Positions 7,982-16,648 are shown, counted from the first letter of the stretch. The stretch is 64,000 nucleotides of DNA from Bacteroides thetaiotaomicron VPI-5482 (GCF_000011065.1 NC_004663.1:5518001-5582000); one strand, 5' to 3'. Program-made: numbers and translations. The notes: generated from the sequence alone by a model not told the origin.

Positions 7982-9068
7982 CATCTTTCAGGTGTTCGTA
8001 TTCATCTTCGAAGCAACTGCTGAAAAAGCCTTTGCCCATATTTTCTTCTATCTGCTTGAAACTCCATAGCTTACTGTTCTTGAAGCGGGGAGTGCAAAGG
8101 ATAGAATCATCTTTGATATCGACGATGAAAAGATAGATGAGCCGGTTGGTTGCTTCATTCTCGAAGTGATAGACAATGTTAAACTCTGGCTTGAAGTCTT
8201 CCGTTGCGTGTGGAAGCGCATTGTGCACCAAGCGGTTTACTCCTTCGGTGAGGGACTCACCATAACGGAGATAGCATTCCATCGGTATGTCAGTTTTCCC
8301 TTTATCAAGGATGGCATTCATCGGTCTGTCACAAAGAAACAGCATCCCGTGAGTAGATACGGCTATTCTTATGACCGGATTGATATAGGCATTCTTATAG
8401 TTGAGTGCTTCTATGGCAAGACTTCTTCCGATGACATCTCCTTTCGTATTGACTATGGGCACGTATTCCGTGTGCGACATCAGATGGTTGAAATACCGGA
8501 TAGCAATCTGATTGAACAGGATACTCATCACAAATACGACAGGGGGAAATACCTTATAAAGTATCACCATACTTGTCTGGCTTAAAGGGTCCTGACTGGC
8601 AACGACAATACTGATAATAATAAAATGCAGGATACCGAAGATCAATGCAAAACGGGCCGAAACAACTGCCGCCTCTGCTCCTTGCGCATACAAGCGCTTA
8701 TTGCAGGAGCCTATCTGTCTCAGAAAGTGGTTGATAAATCTCTTTTTATGCATATAGAGTATCAGCATCGGAATGAGGATACTGACTTCCAGGGTAAGAG
8801 GCAGAGCACCTGGCGGAACATAGTCACCGGGAATCAAGGCTGCAAGTGACAGCAGTGCCAGCATTCCGGTGGCAATATAAAGAATAAAATTAGGAATTAG
8901 CGCACCTTTACGGTGTAGTAATAGGTATATCCCTACAATACCTATACCAGTACCGATGTAAATAGCCGTGTCTTGCGTTATAAATTCACACAATAAAATG
9001 GAAATAATAACGGGGATAAAACCCAATGACATGTTAAACGCGGAAGAAAGTGTTCCTTTATGATCCAT
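7947..9068 (-). CDS. Membrane protein with C-terminal Nudix-like domain
   Basis: This 373-aa protein has several N-terminal membrane segments (about residues 15-30, 35-50, 58-78, 85-105), then more around 140-160 and 168-190. The cytosolic C-terminal part (about 205-373) resembles a Nudix/isopentenyl-diphosphate-isomerase-like fold: EYVPIVNTKGDVIGRS, then PVIRIAVSTHGMLFLCDR, then LTEGVNRLVHNALPHATEDF. The canonical catalytic Nudix box GX5EX7REUXEEXGU is not intact, so hydrolase activity is doubtful. I do not recognise a named family with certainty. It overlaps the convergent methyltransferase gene by 35 bp and stands upstream of no obvious operon partner. Confidence 0.6.
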   Translation of the reverse strand: MDHKGTLSSAFNMSLGFIPVIISILLCEFITQDTAIYIGTGIGIVGIYLLLHRKGALIPNFILYIATGMLALLSLAALIPGDYVPPGALPLTLEVSILIPMLILYMHKKRFINHFLRQIGSCNKRLYAQGAEAAVVSARFALIFGILHFIIISIVVASQDPLSQTSMVILYKVFPPVVFVMSILFNQIAIRYFNHLMSHTEYVPIVNTKGDVIGRSLAIEALNYKNAYINPVIRIAVSTHGMLFLCDRPMNAILDKGKTDIPMECYLRYGESLTEGVNRLVHNALPHATEDFKPEFNIVYHFENEATNRLIYLFIVDIKDDSILCTPRFKNSKLWSFKQIEENMGKGFFSSCFEDEYEHLKDVICIREKYRES

Positions 9069-9125
9069 CTTTATGTTTATTTGCCGGTTTTACCTATAAA
9101 ACAAATAGTGAATGTGTTTTGTTTT

Positions 9126-9974
9126 CTATCGAATGTGTTTCTCTGCATGATAAGACGAACGAACGAGAGGAGCACTCTCTACAATGCTGAATCCTTTCTC
9201 CAAACCGATGGTTTTGTATGTGGCGAATTGCTGTGGCGTCACATACTCGGCAACCGGATAATGACGGTGCGTAGGCTGCAAATATTGTCCTATCGTAAGA
9301 ATCTGGCAGCCGACTGCCAGCAGGTCGTCCATAATGGTTTCCACTTCCTGTGGAGTTTCTCCCAACCCCACCATAATACCGCTTTTTGATTTTGTTCCGC
9401 TTCGGGCGATGTGACCGATCACTTGCAGGCTGGTATCATAGTTGGCCGCACTGCGAACCAGGGGACTGATGCGTCTTACCGTCTCCATATTATGGGAAAT
9501 GATGTCGGGATTGGCTTCTATCACTAGGTCTACCAGTTCCATTCTACCCTGAAAATCGGGTATCAGTACTTCGATTGTGGTCTGCGGATTCAGTCGTTTG
9601 ATCTCACGAATGGTATGTGCCCAATGTCCGGCTCCCAGATCGGGAAGGTCGTCACGGTCTACCGAGGTAACTACCGCATGATCTAGTTTCATAAGAGCGA
9701 TAGACTCCGCTACGTGTGTCGGTTCGTTGGCATCCAGTGGATGCGGGCGTCCGGTTTGTGTGTTGCAGAATTTGCAGCTGCGGGTACAGATGTCACCGCC
9801 GATCATAAATGTGGCAGTTCCTTTTCCCCAGCATTCTCCCATGTTGGGACAACGCCCACTGCTGCATATCGTATGCAGGCAGTGGGAGTCGACAATTCTT
9901 TTAGTTTCGGTGTAACGGTCGTTGGCACCGATATTTATTTTCAGCCATTCAGGCTTGCGCACTCTGTCAGCCAT
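9126..9974 (-). CDS. lipA: Lipoyl synthase
   Basis: LipA is a radical-SAM enzyme that inserts two sulfurs into octanoyl-lipoyl domains. The 282-aa protein has the auxiliary-cluster cysteines (CSSGRCPNMGEC), the radical-SAM CxxxCxxC motif in CTRSCKFC, and the C-terminal RSSYHAEKH motif whose serine ligates the auxiliary cluster. Its ATG shares one base with the stop of the upstream peptidase gene (TAATG), so the two are translationally coupled and cotranscribed. Confidence 0.97.
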   Translation of the reverse strand: MADRVRKPEWLKINIGANDRYTETKRIVDSHCLHTICSSGRCPNMGECWGKGTATFMIGGDICTRSCKFCNTQTGRPHPLDANEPTHVAESIALMKLDHAVVTSVDRDDLPDLGAGHWAHTIREIKRLNPQTTIEVLIPDFQGRMELVDLVIEANPDIISHNMETVRRISPLVRSAANYDTSLQVIGHIARSGTKSKSGIMVGLGETPQEVETIMDDLLAVGCQILTIGQYLQPTHRHYPVAEYVTPQQFATYKTIGLEKGFSIVESAPLVRSSYHAEKHIR

Positions 9975-12184
9975 TACAAATTGTTCAGGAAGAAGTTGGT
10001 CAATCGTGTATATAGATGCTGACGGGTGTTGCCGCCGTATATGCCATGATTACGATTGGTATATACTTGCATATCAAATTGTTTACCCAACTGCACCAGA
10101 TGCTCGGCATATTCTGCACAGTTCTGGAAGTGAACATTATCGTCTGCCATACCATGTACCAGCAACAGATTGCCGTGCAGTTTGTCAGCCCGTGTGAAAG
10201 CGGATGATTCTTTGTATCCTTCTGCGTTTTCTTTCGGGGTGCGCATGAAACGTTCTGTATATATAGTGTCGTAGAAACGCCAGTCCGTAGGTGCGGCAAC
10301 AGCTACACCGGCTTTGAATACCGGAGTTCCTTCGCTCATACTCATCAATGTCATGTATCCGCCATAGCTCCATCCCCAGATACCGATACGGTCTTTATCC
10401 ACATACGGCTGTTTGCCTAAATAGAGAGCTGTTTCGACCTGGTCTTTGGCTTCTTTCACGCCGATTTTGAGATAAGTGCACTTCTCGAACGCTTCTCCGC
10501 GGCCTCCTGTACCACGACCGTCTACACATACAACGATATAGCCGAGGCTGGCCATGTAAGTCTCCCAGCTGATTCCCCAAGTATCCAGAACTTGTTGTGA
10601 CCCCGGACCGCTATACTGGTACATCAGCACCGGATATTTCTTGGATGCGGAGAAGTTGACAGGCTTCATCATCCATCCATTCAAAGTTACCCCGTCCGTA
10701 GTCTGGAAGGTAAAGAACTCTTTTTGCGGGATAGCATAGCCGGCTAACGTTTGTTTCAACTGGTCGTTGGTGATAAGCGTTTTTAAGGTTTTGCCTGTGT
10801 TGTCATTCAGCGTAACTAGCATAGGAGTATCCAGATTCGAGAATTTGTTCATATAATACTTCATCGATTTGCTGAATAACGGCGTATTGGTTCCTTCACG
10901 TTGAGACAACTTTGTCTTTTTGCCTTTCTTATCAATCTTGTAGACTGCTTTACGCAAGGGGCTTTCCTCATTGCTGGTATAATAGAAAGAGCCGTCTGTT
11001 GCGTCATAACCCAGAAAATCCTTCACTTCATATTTGCCATTGGTTACTTTCTTGATAAGGTTTCCCCCCATGCTGTACCAGTAAAGATGGCTGAAACCGT
11101 CACGTTCGCTAAGCAAACTGAAAGTTTCCGGATAGAACTTGATATTATCGAACACGTTCTCCTTAATATAATAAGGTGACTCATCACGCAACACTAACTT
11201 GCAGAGCGTTGAGCGCGGATCGGCAAAATAAAGGTCGAAACGATCCTGATGGCGGTTCAATGTCATAACGGCAAGTTTGCTGGCATCTTTCGTGAAGCGG
11301 ATGCGGGGGATATATCCGTCTGCATCTATCGGAAGCTTCATGGTGCGGGTCACGTGCGATTTGATGTCGTACGTACGTACTTCTACTTTCGAGTTCGGGT
11401 ATCCGGCTTTCGGATACTTGTAGGTGTATTCTCCCGGATAATCTTTCAAAGGAGTAATCTGCGGTGCTTCTCCCGCGAACATCGGAAAAGAATAGGAAGG
11501 AACTTCCGACTCGTCGAAGCGGATGAAAGCAATCATGGTATTATCGGCACTGAACTCCAGGGCGCGGTTGAAACCGAACTCTTCCTCATATACCCAGTCG
11601 GGGATACCGTTGAGAACCATATTTTGCTTGCCATCTTCGGTCACCTGGCTTTCGCTGTTACCGTAGAGCAGCTTTACGAGAAATATATTATTGTCACGCA
11701 CGAAAGCGATCATCGTTCCGTCTGGAGAAAAGACGGGGACCTGTTGAGGTCCGCCGTCGGACAGCCGTTCAATAATGTTGTTTGTCGTAACTCCCTTATC
11801 ATTTCGTTTCAAAGGGTATATATAATGCACAGCTGTGTATGAATGCCGGTATATCGGGGTCGTTTTGGTAGCGATCAGTAATTTGTCACCATCGGGTGAG
11901 AACTGATAGCTGTCGAAATTCTTGAAGTCACATTCGCGTGCCTGGTTCACGTCAAAGATCACCTCTACCTTTTCTCCTGTGCGGAATGAGTATTTGATGA
12001 TTTGCGTACCATCGGCGTTCATTTGTGTGTAGTGCTCTCCATCTGGTGTGGGGATGACTCCCTGAATATTTTCCGGGCGGAAGCGTCCGGAGGTAATATC
12101 TTTTAAATCAAGTGCCTTTTGTCCTTGTGCCATTCCGGCGAGGCAGAGAAGGCAGAGGAGCAGGGCTAAACTTACTTTTCTCAT
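9974..12184 (-). CDS. Prolyl oligopeptidase family S9B (dipeptidyl peptidase IV-like)
   Basis: This 736-aa exported serine peptidase of the DPP-IV type removes dipeptides after proline or alanine, probably in the periplasm. A signal peptide ends near AGMAQG. An eight-bladed propeller fills about residues 40-500; the alpha/beta-hydrolase domain follows, with the nucleophile Ser606 in GWSYGGYMTLM, the acid in HGMADDNVHFQN and the His in NRNHGIYGG. The propeller has the double-Glu motif DWVYEEEFGFNR that binds the substrate amino terminus in DPP-IV. A longer reading frame starts at 12274, but that codon is upstream of the promoter, so the signal-peptide ATG at 12184 is chosen. Confidence 0.95.
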   Translation of the reverse strand: MRKVSLALLLCLLCLAGMAQGQKALDLKDITSGRFRPENIQGVIPTPDGEHYTQMNADGTQIIKYSFRTGEKVEVIFDVNQARECDFKNFDSYQFSPDGDKLLIATKTTPIYRHSYTAVHYIYPLKRNDKGVTTNNIIERLSDGGPQQVPVFSPDGTMIAFVRDNNIFLVKLLYGNSESQVTEDGKQNMVLNGIPDWVYEEEFGFNRALEFSADNTMIAFIRFDESEVPSYSFPMFAGEAPQITPLKDYPGEYTYKYPKAGYPNSKVEVRTYDIKSHVTRTMKLPIDADGYIPRIRFTKDASKLAVMTLNRHQDRFDLYFADPRSTLCKLVLRDESPYYIKENVFDNIKFYPETFSLLSERDGFSHLYWYSMGGNLIKKVTNGKYEVKDFLGYDATDGSFYYTSNEESPLRKAVYKIDKKGKKTKLSQREGTNTPLFSKSMKYYMNKFSNLDTPMLVTLNDNTGKTLKTLITNDQLKQTLAGYAIPQKEFFTFQTTDGVTLNGWMMKPVNFSASKKYPVLMYQYSGPGSQQVLDTWGISWETYMASLGYIVVCVDGRGTGGRGEAFEKCTYLKIGVKEAKDQVETALYLGKQPYVDKDRIGIWGWSYGGYMTLMSMSEGTPVFKAGVAVAAPTDWRFYDTIYTERFMRTPKENAEGYKESSAFTRADKLHGNLLLVHGMADDNVHFQNCAEYAEHLVQLGKQFDMQVYTNRNHGIYGGNTRQHLYTRLTNFFLNNL

Positions 12185-12237
12185 TTTATAAATCGTTTTA
12201 TATTTTACTTGTTTAAGGGGGTTAAGTTCATACCCTG

Positions 12238-12268
12238 CAAAAATAACAATAAACTTAAATACCTCAAA
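12238..12268 (-). promoter_or_regulatory. Full Bacteroides promoter (-33 and -7) for the peptidase-lipA operon
   Basis: On the minus strand TTTG (12268-12265) is followed after 19 bp by TATTTTTG (12245-12238). Both boxes and their spacing match the Bacteroides consensus. The ATG of the S9 peptidase lies about 54 bp downstream. Confidence 0.75.
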
Positions 12269-12390
12269 GTACATCCTGTTTTTGTTTGAATTAAACCCTT
12301 ATTTTCTTACGCCTTTTAAATTTGTTTAGTATCGGATGACTGCTGTTTAGTTAAAAATGATGTATTGCGGAGAAAAAAGAGTCTTTCCCC

Positions 12391-12422
12391 TTGCATTATC
12401 AGAATGAAAAGTGATATATTTG
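12391..12422 (+). promoter_or_regulatory. Promoter for the SPFH gene
   Basis: TTG at 12391-12393 and TATATTTG at 12415-12422 are separated by 21 bp, close to the Bacteroides consensus, 32 bp before the ATG. Confidence 0.65.
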
Positions 12423-12453
12423 TGATATCAAAATAATATCAAAATTTAGTCCT

Positions 12454-13401
12454 ATGAATGCAAAAGAATTTCAGTACAATGACGTGGTTATTAATGGGTT
12501 TGTAGCCTTGTTTGTTAATTTGGCGATACTGCCTCTTCTGATTGTGATGAGCTTTATCCTTTTTAAAGGAAGTATTGTTTTGTTCCTGCTGTTGATCCTC
12601 TTTCTTGCAGCAGCTATTCTGATGATTCCCGGATATTTTTCTCAGGAACCGAACGAAGCCCGGGCTATGGTATTCTTCGGAAAGTACAAGGGTACCTTTA
12701 CCGAAACCGGTTTCTTTTGGGTGAATCCTTTTATGAATAAGAAAAAGCTCTCTTTGCGTGCCCGTAATCTGGATATAGAACCTATCAAGGTGAATGATAA
12801 GATTGGTAACCCCATTCTGATAGGACTGGTGCTTGTCTGGAAACTGAAGGATACGTATAAGGCCATGTTCGAAATCGATGCACAGACGATGGCGGATAAT
12901 AAAGGAACCGGACAGATGAGCGTAACCGTTGCCGGACGAATGAATGCTTTTGAAGATTTTGTGCGTGTGCAGAGTGACGCTGCTCTCCGTCAGGTGGCAG
13001 GATTGTATGCTTACGATGATAACGAAGCGAATTCGGATGAATTGACATTGCGGAGCGGTGGCGATGAAATTAATGATCAGTTGGAACACCAGCTTAACGA
13101 ACGTCTGGCGATGGCCGGAATGGAAATAGTGGAAGCCCGTATTAACTATCTGGCTTATGCTCCGGAGATTGCAGCCGTCATGTTGCGTCGTCAGCAGGCT
13201 TCGGCCATTATCAGTGCCCGTGAAAAGATTGTGGAGGGTGCCGTATCAATGGTACGTATGGCTTTGCATAAACTTTCTGAAGAAGAAATTGTTGAATTGG
13301 ACGAGGACAAGAAGGCGGCGATGGTCAGCAATCTGCTTGTAGTTCTTTGTGCGGATGAGGCTGCACAGCCGGTAGTCAATACAGGTACGTTGAATCATTA
13401 A
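12454..13401 (+). CDS. SPFH/Band 7 domain membrane protein
   Basis: This 315-aa protein has two N-terminal transmembrane segments (about residues 13-32 and 38-60) followed by a Band 7/SPFH domain (about 65-270; GYFSQEPNEARAMVFFGKYKGTF opening, then INDQLEHQLNERLAMAGMEIVEARINYLAY). It is expected to form a membrane-attached oligomeric scaffold. A small ribbon-helix-helix protein follows after 27 bp in the same direction, an arrangement kept together in Bacteroides. Its partner membrane protease, if any, is not in this neighbourhood. Confidence 0.9.
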   Translation: MNAKEFQYNDVVINGFVALFVNLAILPLLIVMSFILFKGSIVLFLLLILFLAAAILMIPGYFSQEPNEARAMVFFGKYKGTFTETGFFWVNPFMNKKKLSLRARNLDIEPIKVNDKIGNPILIGLVLVWKLKDTYKAMFEIDAQTMADNKGTGQMSVTVAGRMNAFEDFVRVQSDAALRQVAGLYAYDDNEANSDELTLRSGGDEINDQLEHQLNERLAMAGMEIVEARINYLAYAPEIAAVMLRRQQASAIISAREKIVEGAVSMVRMALHKLSEEEIVELDEDKKAAMVSNLLVVLCADEAAQPVVNTGTLNH

Positions 13402-13428
13402 TAAATAAAAACAGAAGGTAAGAAGGTA

Positions 13429-13641
13429 GTGGCTAAAAAAGAATCTTCAATAAAGAGTTTTGTTTTGCGTGTAGATGCCGAGACAATGGATGCCATCGAA
13501 AAATGGGCAGCCGATGAGTTTCGCAGTACCAACGGACAACTTCAGTGGATTATTGCCGAAGCGCTGAGAAAGAGCGGTCGGCTGAAAAAGAAATCCGCTA
13601 AGGCAGGGAATGCTCCGTCCGAATCTTCCGATCAGGCATAA
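13429..13641 (+). CDS. Small Arc/MetJ-like ribbon-helix-helix protein
   Basis: This 70-aa protein has the short strand plus two helices of an Arc-type DNA-binding fold: KSFVLRVDAETMDAIEKWA, then STNGQLQWIIAEALRKSG. The tail is lysine- and serine-rich. The start is a GTG 27 bp after the SPFH gene, so it is in the same operon. It may regulate the operon or be a structural companion of the SPFH protein; the sequence does not decide. Confidence 0.8.
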   Translation: MAKKESSIKSFVLRVDAETMDAIEKWAADEFRSTNGQLQWIIAEALRKSGRLKKKSAKAGNAPSESSDQA

Positions 13642-13685
13642 CCTTTTTTAGATAGAATTGATAAGGATTATTGGAAGATATTCGA

Positions 13686-13693
13686 TATCTTTG
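13686..13693 (+). promoter_or_regulatory. -7 box for the small membrane protein gene
   Basis: TATCTTTG ends at the first base of an in-frame GTG at 13693. Transcription would therefore start about 13700, which rules out the GTG and favours the ATG at 13720. Confidence 0.6.
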
Positions 13694-13719
13694 TGAAAAG
13701 TACTTTAAATATTACCGCT

Positions 13720-14022
13720 ATGAATTCGAAGAGAAAAGATTTGCAGTATGCTTCTGTCTTCCTGTTGGCCGTAGCATTGACATTCCTGATGGGAAAAGGT
13801 GATAACCTGTGGTTGATATCATGGGGTGACTTGATACCGAGTCTGTTTGTGCTGTTCATTGCGGGTGATTGTCTGCACAGTTCCCTGCTCCGTATTAAAC
13901 GTGGCGAGGAAGCAGGAGGTTCCCGTTGGAGTACCTGCTTTGCTTTTCTGATATTCAGCATTGTTTTCATGGGCGATTTATTCTTCATCGGCCATTTTAT
14001 CATTGATAAATTACTGGGATAA
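13720..14022 (+). CDS. Small membrane protein of unknown function
   Basis: This 100-aa protein begins MNSKRKDLQYASVF and has three hydrophobic stretches (about residues 8-25, 29-50 and 70-95), so it is probably an inner-membrane protein. I do not recognise the family. The start at 13720 is preferred over a GTG at 13693 because a -7 box covers that upstream codon. It lies after the SPFH/RHH pair but has its own promoter. Confidence 0.7.
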   Translation: MNSKRKDLQYASVFLLAVALTFLMGKGDNLWLISWGDLIPSLFVLFIAGDCLHSSLLRIKRGEEAGGSRWSTCFAFLIFSIVFMGDLFFIGHFIIDKLLG

Positions 14023-14113
14023 TAAGGGAGATGTAGCCTTACTTTTCAGATAAACAACCCTATATTCTTGTGTTATCTATCGGATAAGGTCGTGTGATAT
14101 AAGTTCAATTGTT

Positions 14114-14159
14114 ATCGTTCCACTAGAGTGCACAGGCCTGTGCACTCTAGTGGAACGAT
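14114..14159. repeat. 46-bp perfect palindrome with no spacer
   Basis: The arms are 23 bp each and match without error: the left arm starts ATCGTTCCACTAGAGTG and meets the right arm at a central AGGCCT. There is no loop and no T-run, so it does not look like an ordinary terminator. It lies about 90 bp after the small membrane protein gene. Confidence 0.9.
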
Positions 14160-14319
14160 GAAGATGTCGGTAAGAAAACAGAGGTATGTAAGGGAGATAA
14201 GATAAGGATGTAGGTAAGAGATGCTAAGAAGATAGGTAGTATCATCTGTAAAGGACAGCCGGATGAAGGTAAGATAACGGTATACTGTCCGAAAAATCAT
14301 GAGAGATAAGTTGAAATAG

Positions 14320-14354
14320 AATGAGAGATACCGATGATGAAAGTATCTCTCATT
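14320..14354 (+). terminator. Hairpin, possible terminator
   Basis: AATGAGAGATAC (14320-14331) pairs perfectly with GTATCTCTCATT (14343-14354) around an 11-nt loop. The plus strand continues TTGTATCTTG, a weak U-tract. It could end plus-strand transcripts from the 13720 gene. Confidence 0.45.
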
Positions 14355-14526
14355 TTGTATCTTGTTAGTTCTCTGATATTTATAAGAAAAGAATGAGAGT
14401 ATGAGAGATAAAAACATAATTCTTTTCTGAGAGGCTGGGGGAATGGATGGATAAATCCCGATAGAATCTGAGTTTAATGCCAATATGTAAATAGGTATAC
14501 CTTGCCGCAATTGTTAGAAAAGAAGA

Positions 14527-14547
14527 TAAACTAAAGCATTTAGTTTA
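14527..14547. promoter_or_regulatory. Candidate BlaI-type operator 1
   Basis: A perfect dyad of 9-bp arms, TAAACTAAA and TTTAGTTTA, around GCA. It lies 68 bp before the blaI-like ATG. A second dyad with the same TTAGTT/AACTAA core follows at 14563-14578. Confidence 0.5.
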
Positions 14548-14562
14548 CTTTAACTATGAAAA

Positions 14563-14578
14563 TTAGTTTATGAACTAA
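14563..14578. promoter_or_regulatory. Candidate BlaI-type operator 2
   Basis: TTAGTT and AACTAA flank TATG, repeating the half-site core of the dyad at 14527-14547. It overlaps where the -33 element of the blaI-like promoter should be; an imperfect -7-like TTATTTG is at 14589-14595. Confidence 0.5.
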
Positions 14579-14614
14579 AACTTCTCGTTATTTGCAGTAA
14601 ACAATGTTGTAAAT

Positions 14615-14980
14615 ATGAAAGGATTAACAGTAAAAGAAGAGGAATTGATGGGGTATTTCTGGGAGAAAGGCCCTTTGTTTGTGAAAGAAATGTTGGCTTT
14701 CTATGAGGAACCGAAGCCTCATTTCAATACGTTATCTACAATTGTTCGCGGGCTTGAAGATAAGGGATTCCTGGCTCATCATACTTTTGGGAATACTTAT
14801 CAGTACTATCCCGTTGTCAGCGAAGAAGATTTTCGTAAAGGGACATTGCGGAATGTAATCAGCAAGTATTTCAATAATTCATATTTGAGCGCTGTTTCAT
14901 CTCTGGTCAAAGAGGAGGATATTTCTTTGGATGACTTGAAAAGGCTTATAAACGAGGTGGAACAAGCTCATCAGAAATAA
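14615..14980 (+). CDS. BlaI/MecI/CopY family transcriptional repressor
   Basis: This 121-aa winged-helix repressor opens with the family signature LTVKEEELMGYFWEKGPLFVKEML and has the recognition region FNTLSTIVRGLEDKGFLAHHTFG. In the BlaI family such repressors are cleaved after a membrane M56 protease senses a signal. Here three M56 genes follow directly (first one 34 bp later), which is the classical blaI-blaR1 layout multiplied. Two dyads upstream are likely autoregulatory operators. No beta-lactamase gene is nearby, so the regulated target is unknown. Confidence 0.92.
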   Translation: MKGLTVKEEELMGYFWEKGPLFVKEMLAFYEEPKPHFNTLSTIVRGLEDKGFLAHHTFGNTYQYYPVVSEEDFRKGTLRNVISKYFNNSYLSAVSSLVKEEDISLDDLKRLINEVEQAHQK

Positions 14981-15014
14981 TAAAGAATAACACAATCTAA
15001 TACAAAACAATACT

Positions 15015-16631
15015 ATGCACATTTTCTTCCTCATATATATGTTGAAAACAGCGCTTTGTCTGTCTGTTTTTTATTTATTCTACCGCTTTTGGCTAAGCAA
15101 GGAGACATTTCATCGATTCAACCGGATGGTGTTGATCGGACTTATATTGGTTGCATTTGTCATTCCTTCGCTCAAAGTTTCACAGAACTTCCATTTACCA
15201 CAGATTGAACAAGTGTTTGAACGTCTGAATATTCCGGAAGAAGAAACGGAGCAAGAACATGATTTGCAGAAAATGGAGCAGGTCACAACAACTACGTTAC
15301 ATACACAATTAGAGAAAGAAAGGTCTGATTGCACTATTTTGACCCTTGGCAATTTGGGATTTCTGTATCTGGGTGGAGCATTGCTGTTATTGTTGCGTTA
15401 CATATTTTCCATAGCATGTATATACCGTTTGATTCGTAACAGTGAGAAGAAGTGTTGGAAAGGAAAAATCAGATTGGTGGTCCATCAGCAAAATGTGGCA
15501 CCGTTTAGTTGGAGACACTATATTGTGCTATCCCGGCAGGACTTGGAGGAGTATGGCGAAGAAATTATAGCTCATGAGTATGCGCATATCATGCACAAAC
15601 ATTTCCGGGACCTATTATTGGCGGAGATTTGCCTTTTGTTCCAGTGGTTTAATCCTGCAATGTGGCTATTCAGAAAAGAATTGAAAACTGTACATGAGTT
15701 TGAAGCAGATGAATCAGTTCTGAAAGCAGGGATTGATGCAAAGAAATATCAGCTTTTATTAATTCAAAAGACTGTTGGAACAAGGCTGTATTCTATGGTG
15801 AATAGTTTTGATCACAGTTCACTTAAAAAACGTATTACTATGATGTTGAAGAAAAAATCAAATCCTTGGAAATTATCAAAATACTTGATAGTATTTCCGT
15901 TGGCAGCTATTACAGCTGTTCTTTTTGCCCGTCCGAATCTTCTGAATATGAATAATCAGGAGGGAAATGCATTCATACAGGATACATTGGATGTGAGACA
16001 TTTCGAAGAGATTCTGGTTTCTAAGAGTTATGCAGAATCGGACACTGTACAAATTATAGAAATCGATACTCTAAAAATGCATATCCCTGTGGGATATGCA
16101 GGATGGTCAATTTCGGAATCAAGTTCTGATGATAATGTCATCAGTTATCGGAAAGGTGTTTACCAAAAGGAGAAAGGAATACTACGTTTGTCTTCCACTA
16201 CTCCGTGGACAGAAAGTGACTTGGCGGATTTTGTTCATCGGGTAAAAAAAGGAATGCTTAAATCGTTGAATGAACTCTATGGAGTTAAAAAGCAGCAGAA
16301 CGCTCATCCTGCACTTGCTCATGAAGTGAAGACCTCTCATACTGTGAAGTGCATTTATTATGTGAAGGATTTCTTTAAGATTTATTGTACGGATGGAGGA
16401 ACCGGGCATGATGGACAGCTTATTCTTTTGGATGGAAAAGAAATTTCTTACCAGCAGTTGAAGAGCTTATCTCCGGATGATCTGTTGCATGATGTATGGG
16501 AAATTTTGCCGGAGTCGACGAATCTGGAATCTAAGTTTGGTAGTAAAGCCAAGAAAGGCATTTGGGTGTTGGCATCTAAAAAGAATCCTTCCTATTTGGA
16601 GGAGTTTGAGAAGAAATTGGCAGAGAACTAA
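15015..16631 (+). CDS. BlaR1/MecR1-like M56 metallopeptidase sensor, first of three
   Basis: This 538-aa protein has the M56 layout: membrane segments at about residues 3-20, 36-52, 114-135 and 292-308, and a zinc-protease loop with the HEYAH motif (H187-E188, H191) and the downstream glutamate in EFEADES. The C-terminal extracytoplasmic part (about 310-538) is not a penicillin-binding sensor. It ends in one poorly conserved plug-like unit (LLDGKEISYQQLKSLSPDD at about 469-487, KFGSKAKKGIWVLASKK near the end). It lacks the carboxypeptidase-regulatory-like tail seen in the two paralogues. It follows the BlaI-type repressor and is probably its activating protease. Confidence 0.9.
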   Translation: MHIFFLIYMLKTALCLSVFYLFYRFWLSKETFHRFNRMVLIGLILVAFVIPSLKVSQNFHLPQIEQVFERLNIPEEETEQEHDLQKMEQVTTTTLHTQLEKERSDCTILTLGNLGFLYLGGALLLLLRYIFSIACIYRLIRNSEKKCWKGKIRLVVHQQNVAPFSWRHYIVLSRQDLEEYGEEIIAHEYAHIMHKHFRDLLLAEICLLFQWFNPAMWLFRKELKTVHEFEADESVLKAGIDAKKYQLLLIQKTVGTRLYSMVNSFDHSSLKKRITMMLKKKSNPWKLSKYLIVFPLAAITAVLFARPNLLNMNNQEGNAFIQDTLDVRHFEEILVSKSYAESDTVQIIEIDTLKMHIPVGYAGWSISESSSDDNVISYRKGVYQKEKGILRLSSTTPWTESDLADFVHRVKKGMLKSLNELYGVKKQQNAHPALAHEVKTSHTVKCIYYVKDFFKIYCTDGGTGHDGQLILLDGKEISYQQLKSLSPDDLLHDVWEILPESTNLESKFGSKAKKGIWVLASKKNPSYLEEFEKKLAEN

Positions 16632-16648
16632 CTGGAATTAATCTATAT

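Larger units (their letters stand above)
14023..14614. other. Gene-free stretch with palindrome, purine-rich tract and hairpin
   Basis: No convincing gene lies here. It holds the 46-bp palindrome (14114-14159), about 130 bp of G/A-rich low-complexity sequence (14160-14290) with repeated GATAAG/GTAAGA-like words, a 12-bp hairpin (14320-14354), and two dyads before the blaI-like gene. A minus-strand open frame at 14112-14510 is of biased, low-complexity composition and is not called. Confidence 0.6.

Noticed and set aside
12439..13089. 216-codon open frame antisense to the SPFH gene
   Set aside because: Shadow of a well-supported gene with its own promoter; no protein features.
13693..13719. 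GTG start for the small membrane protein
   Set aside because: The GTG overlaps the TATCTTTG -7 box, so it would not be in the transcript; the ATG at 13720 is used.
14112..14510. 132-codon minus-strand open frame in the gene-free stretch
   Set aside because: It has a biased Leu/Ile/Tyr/Ser composition from a pyrimidine-rich tract, crosses the perfect palindrome, and shows no family features.
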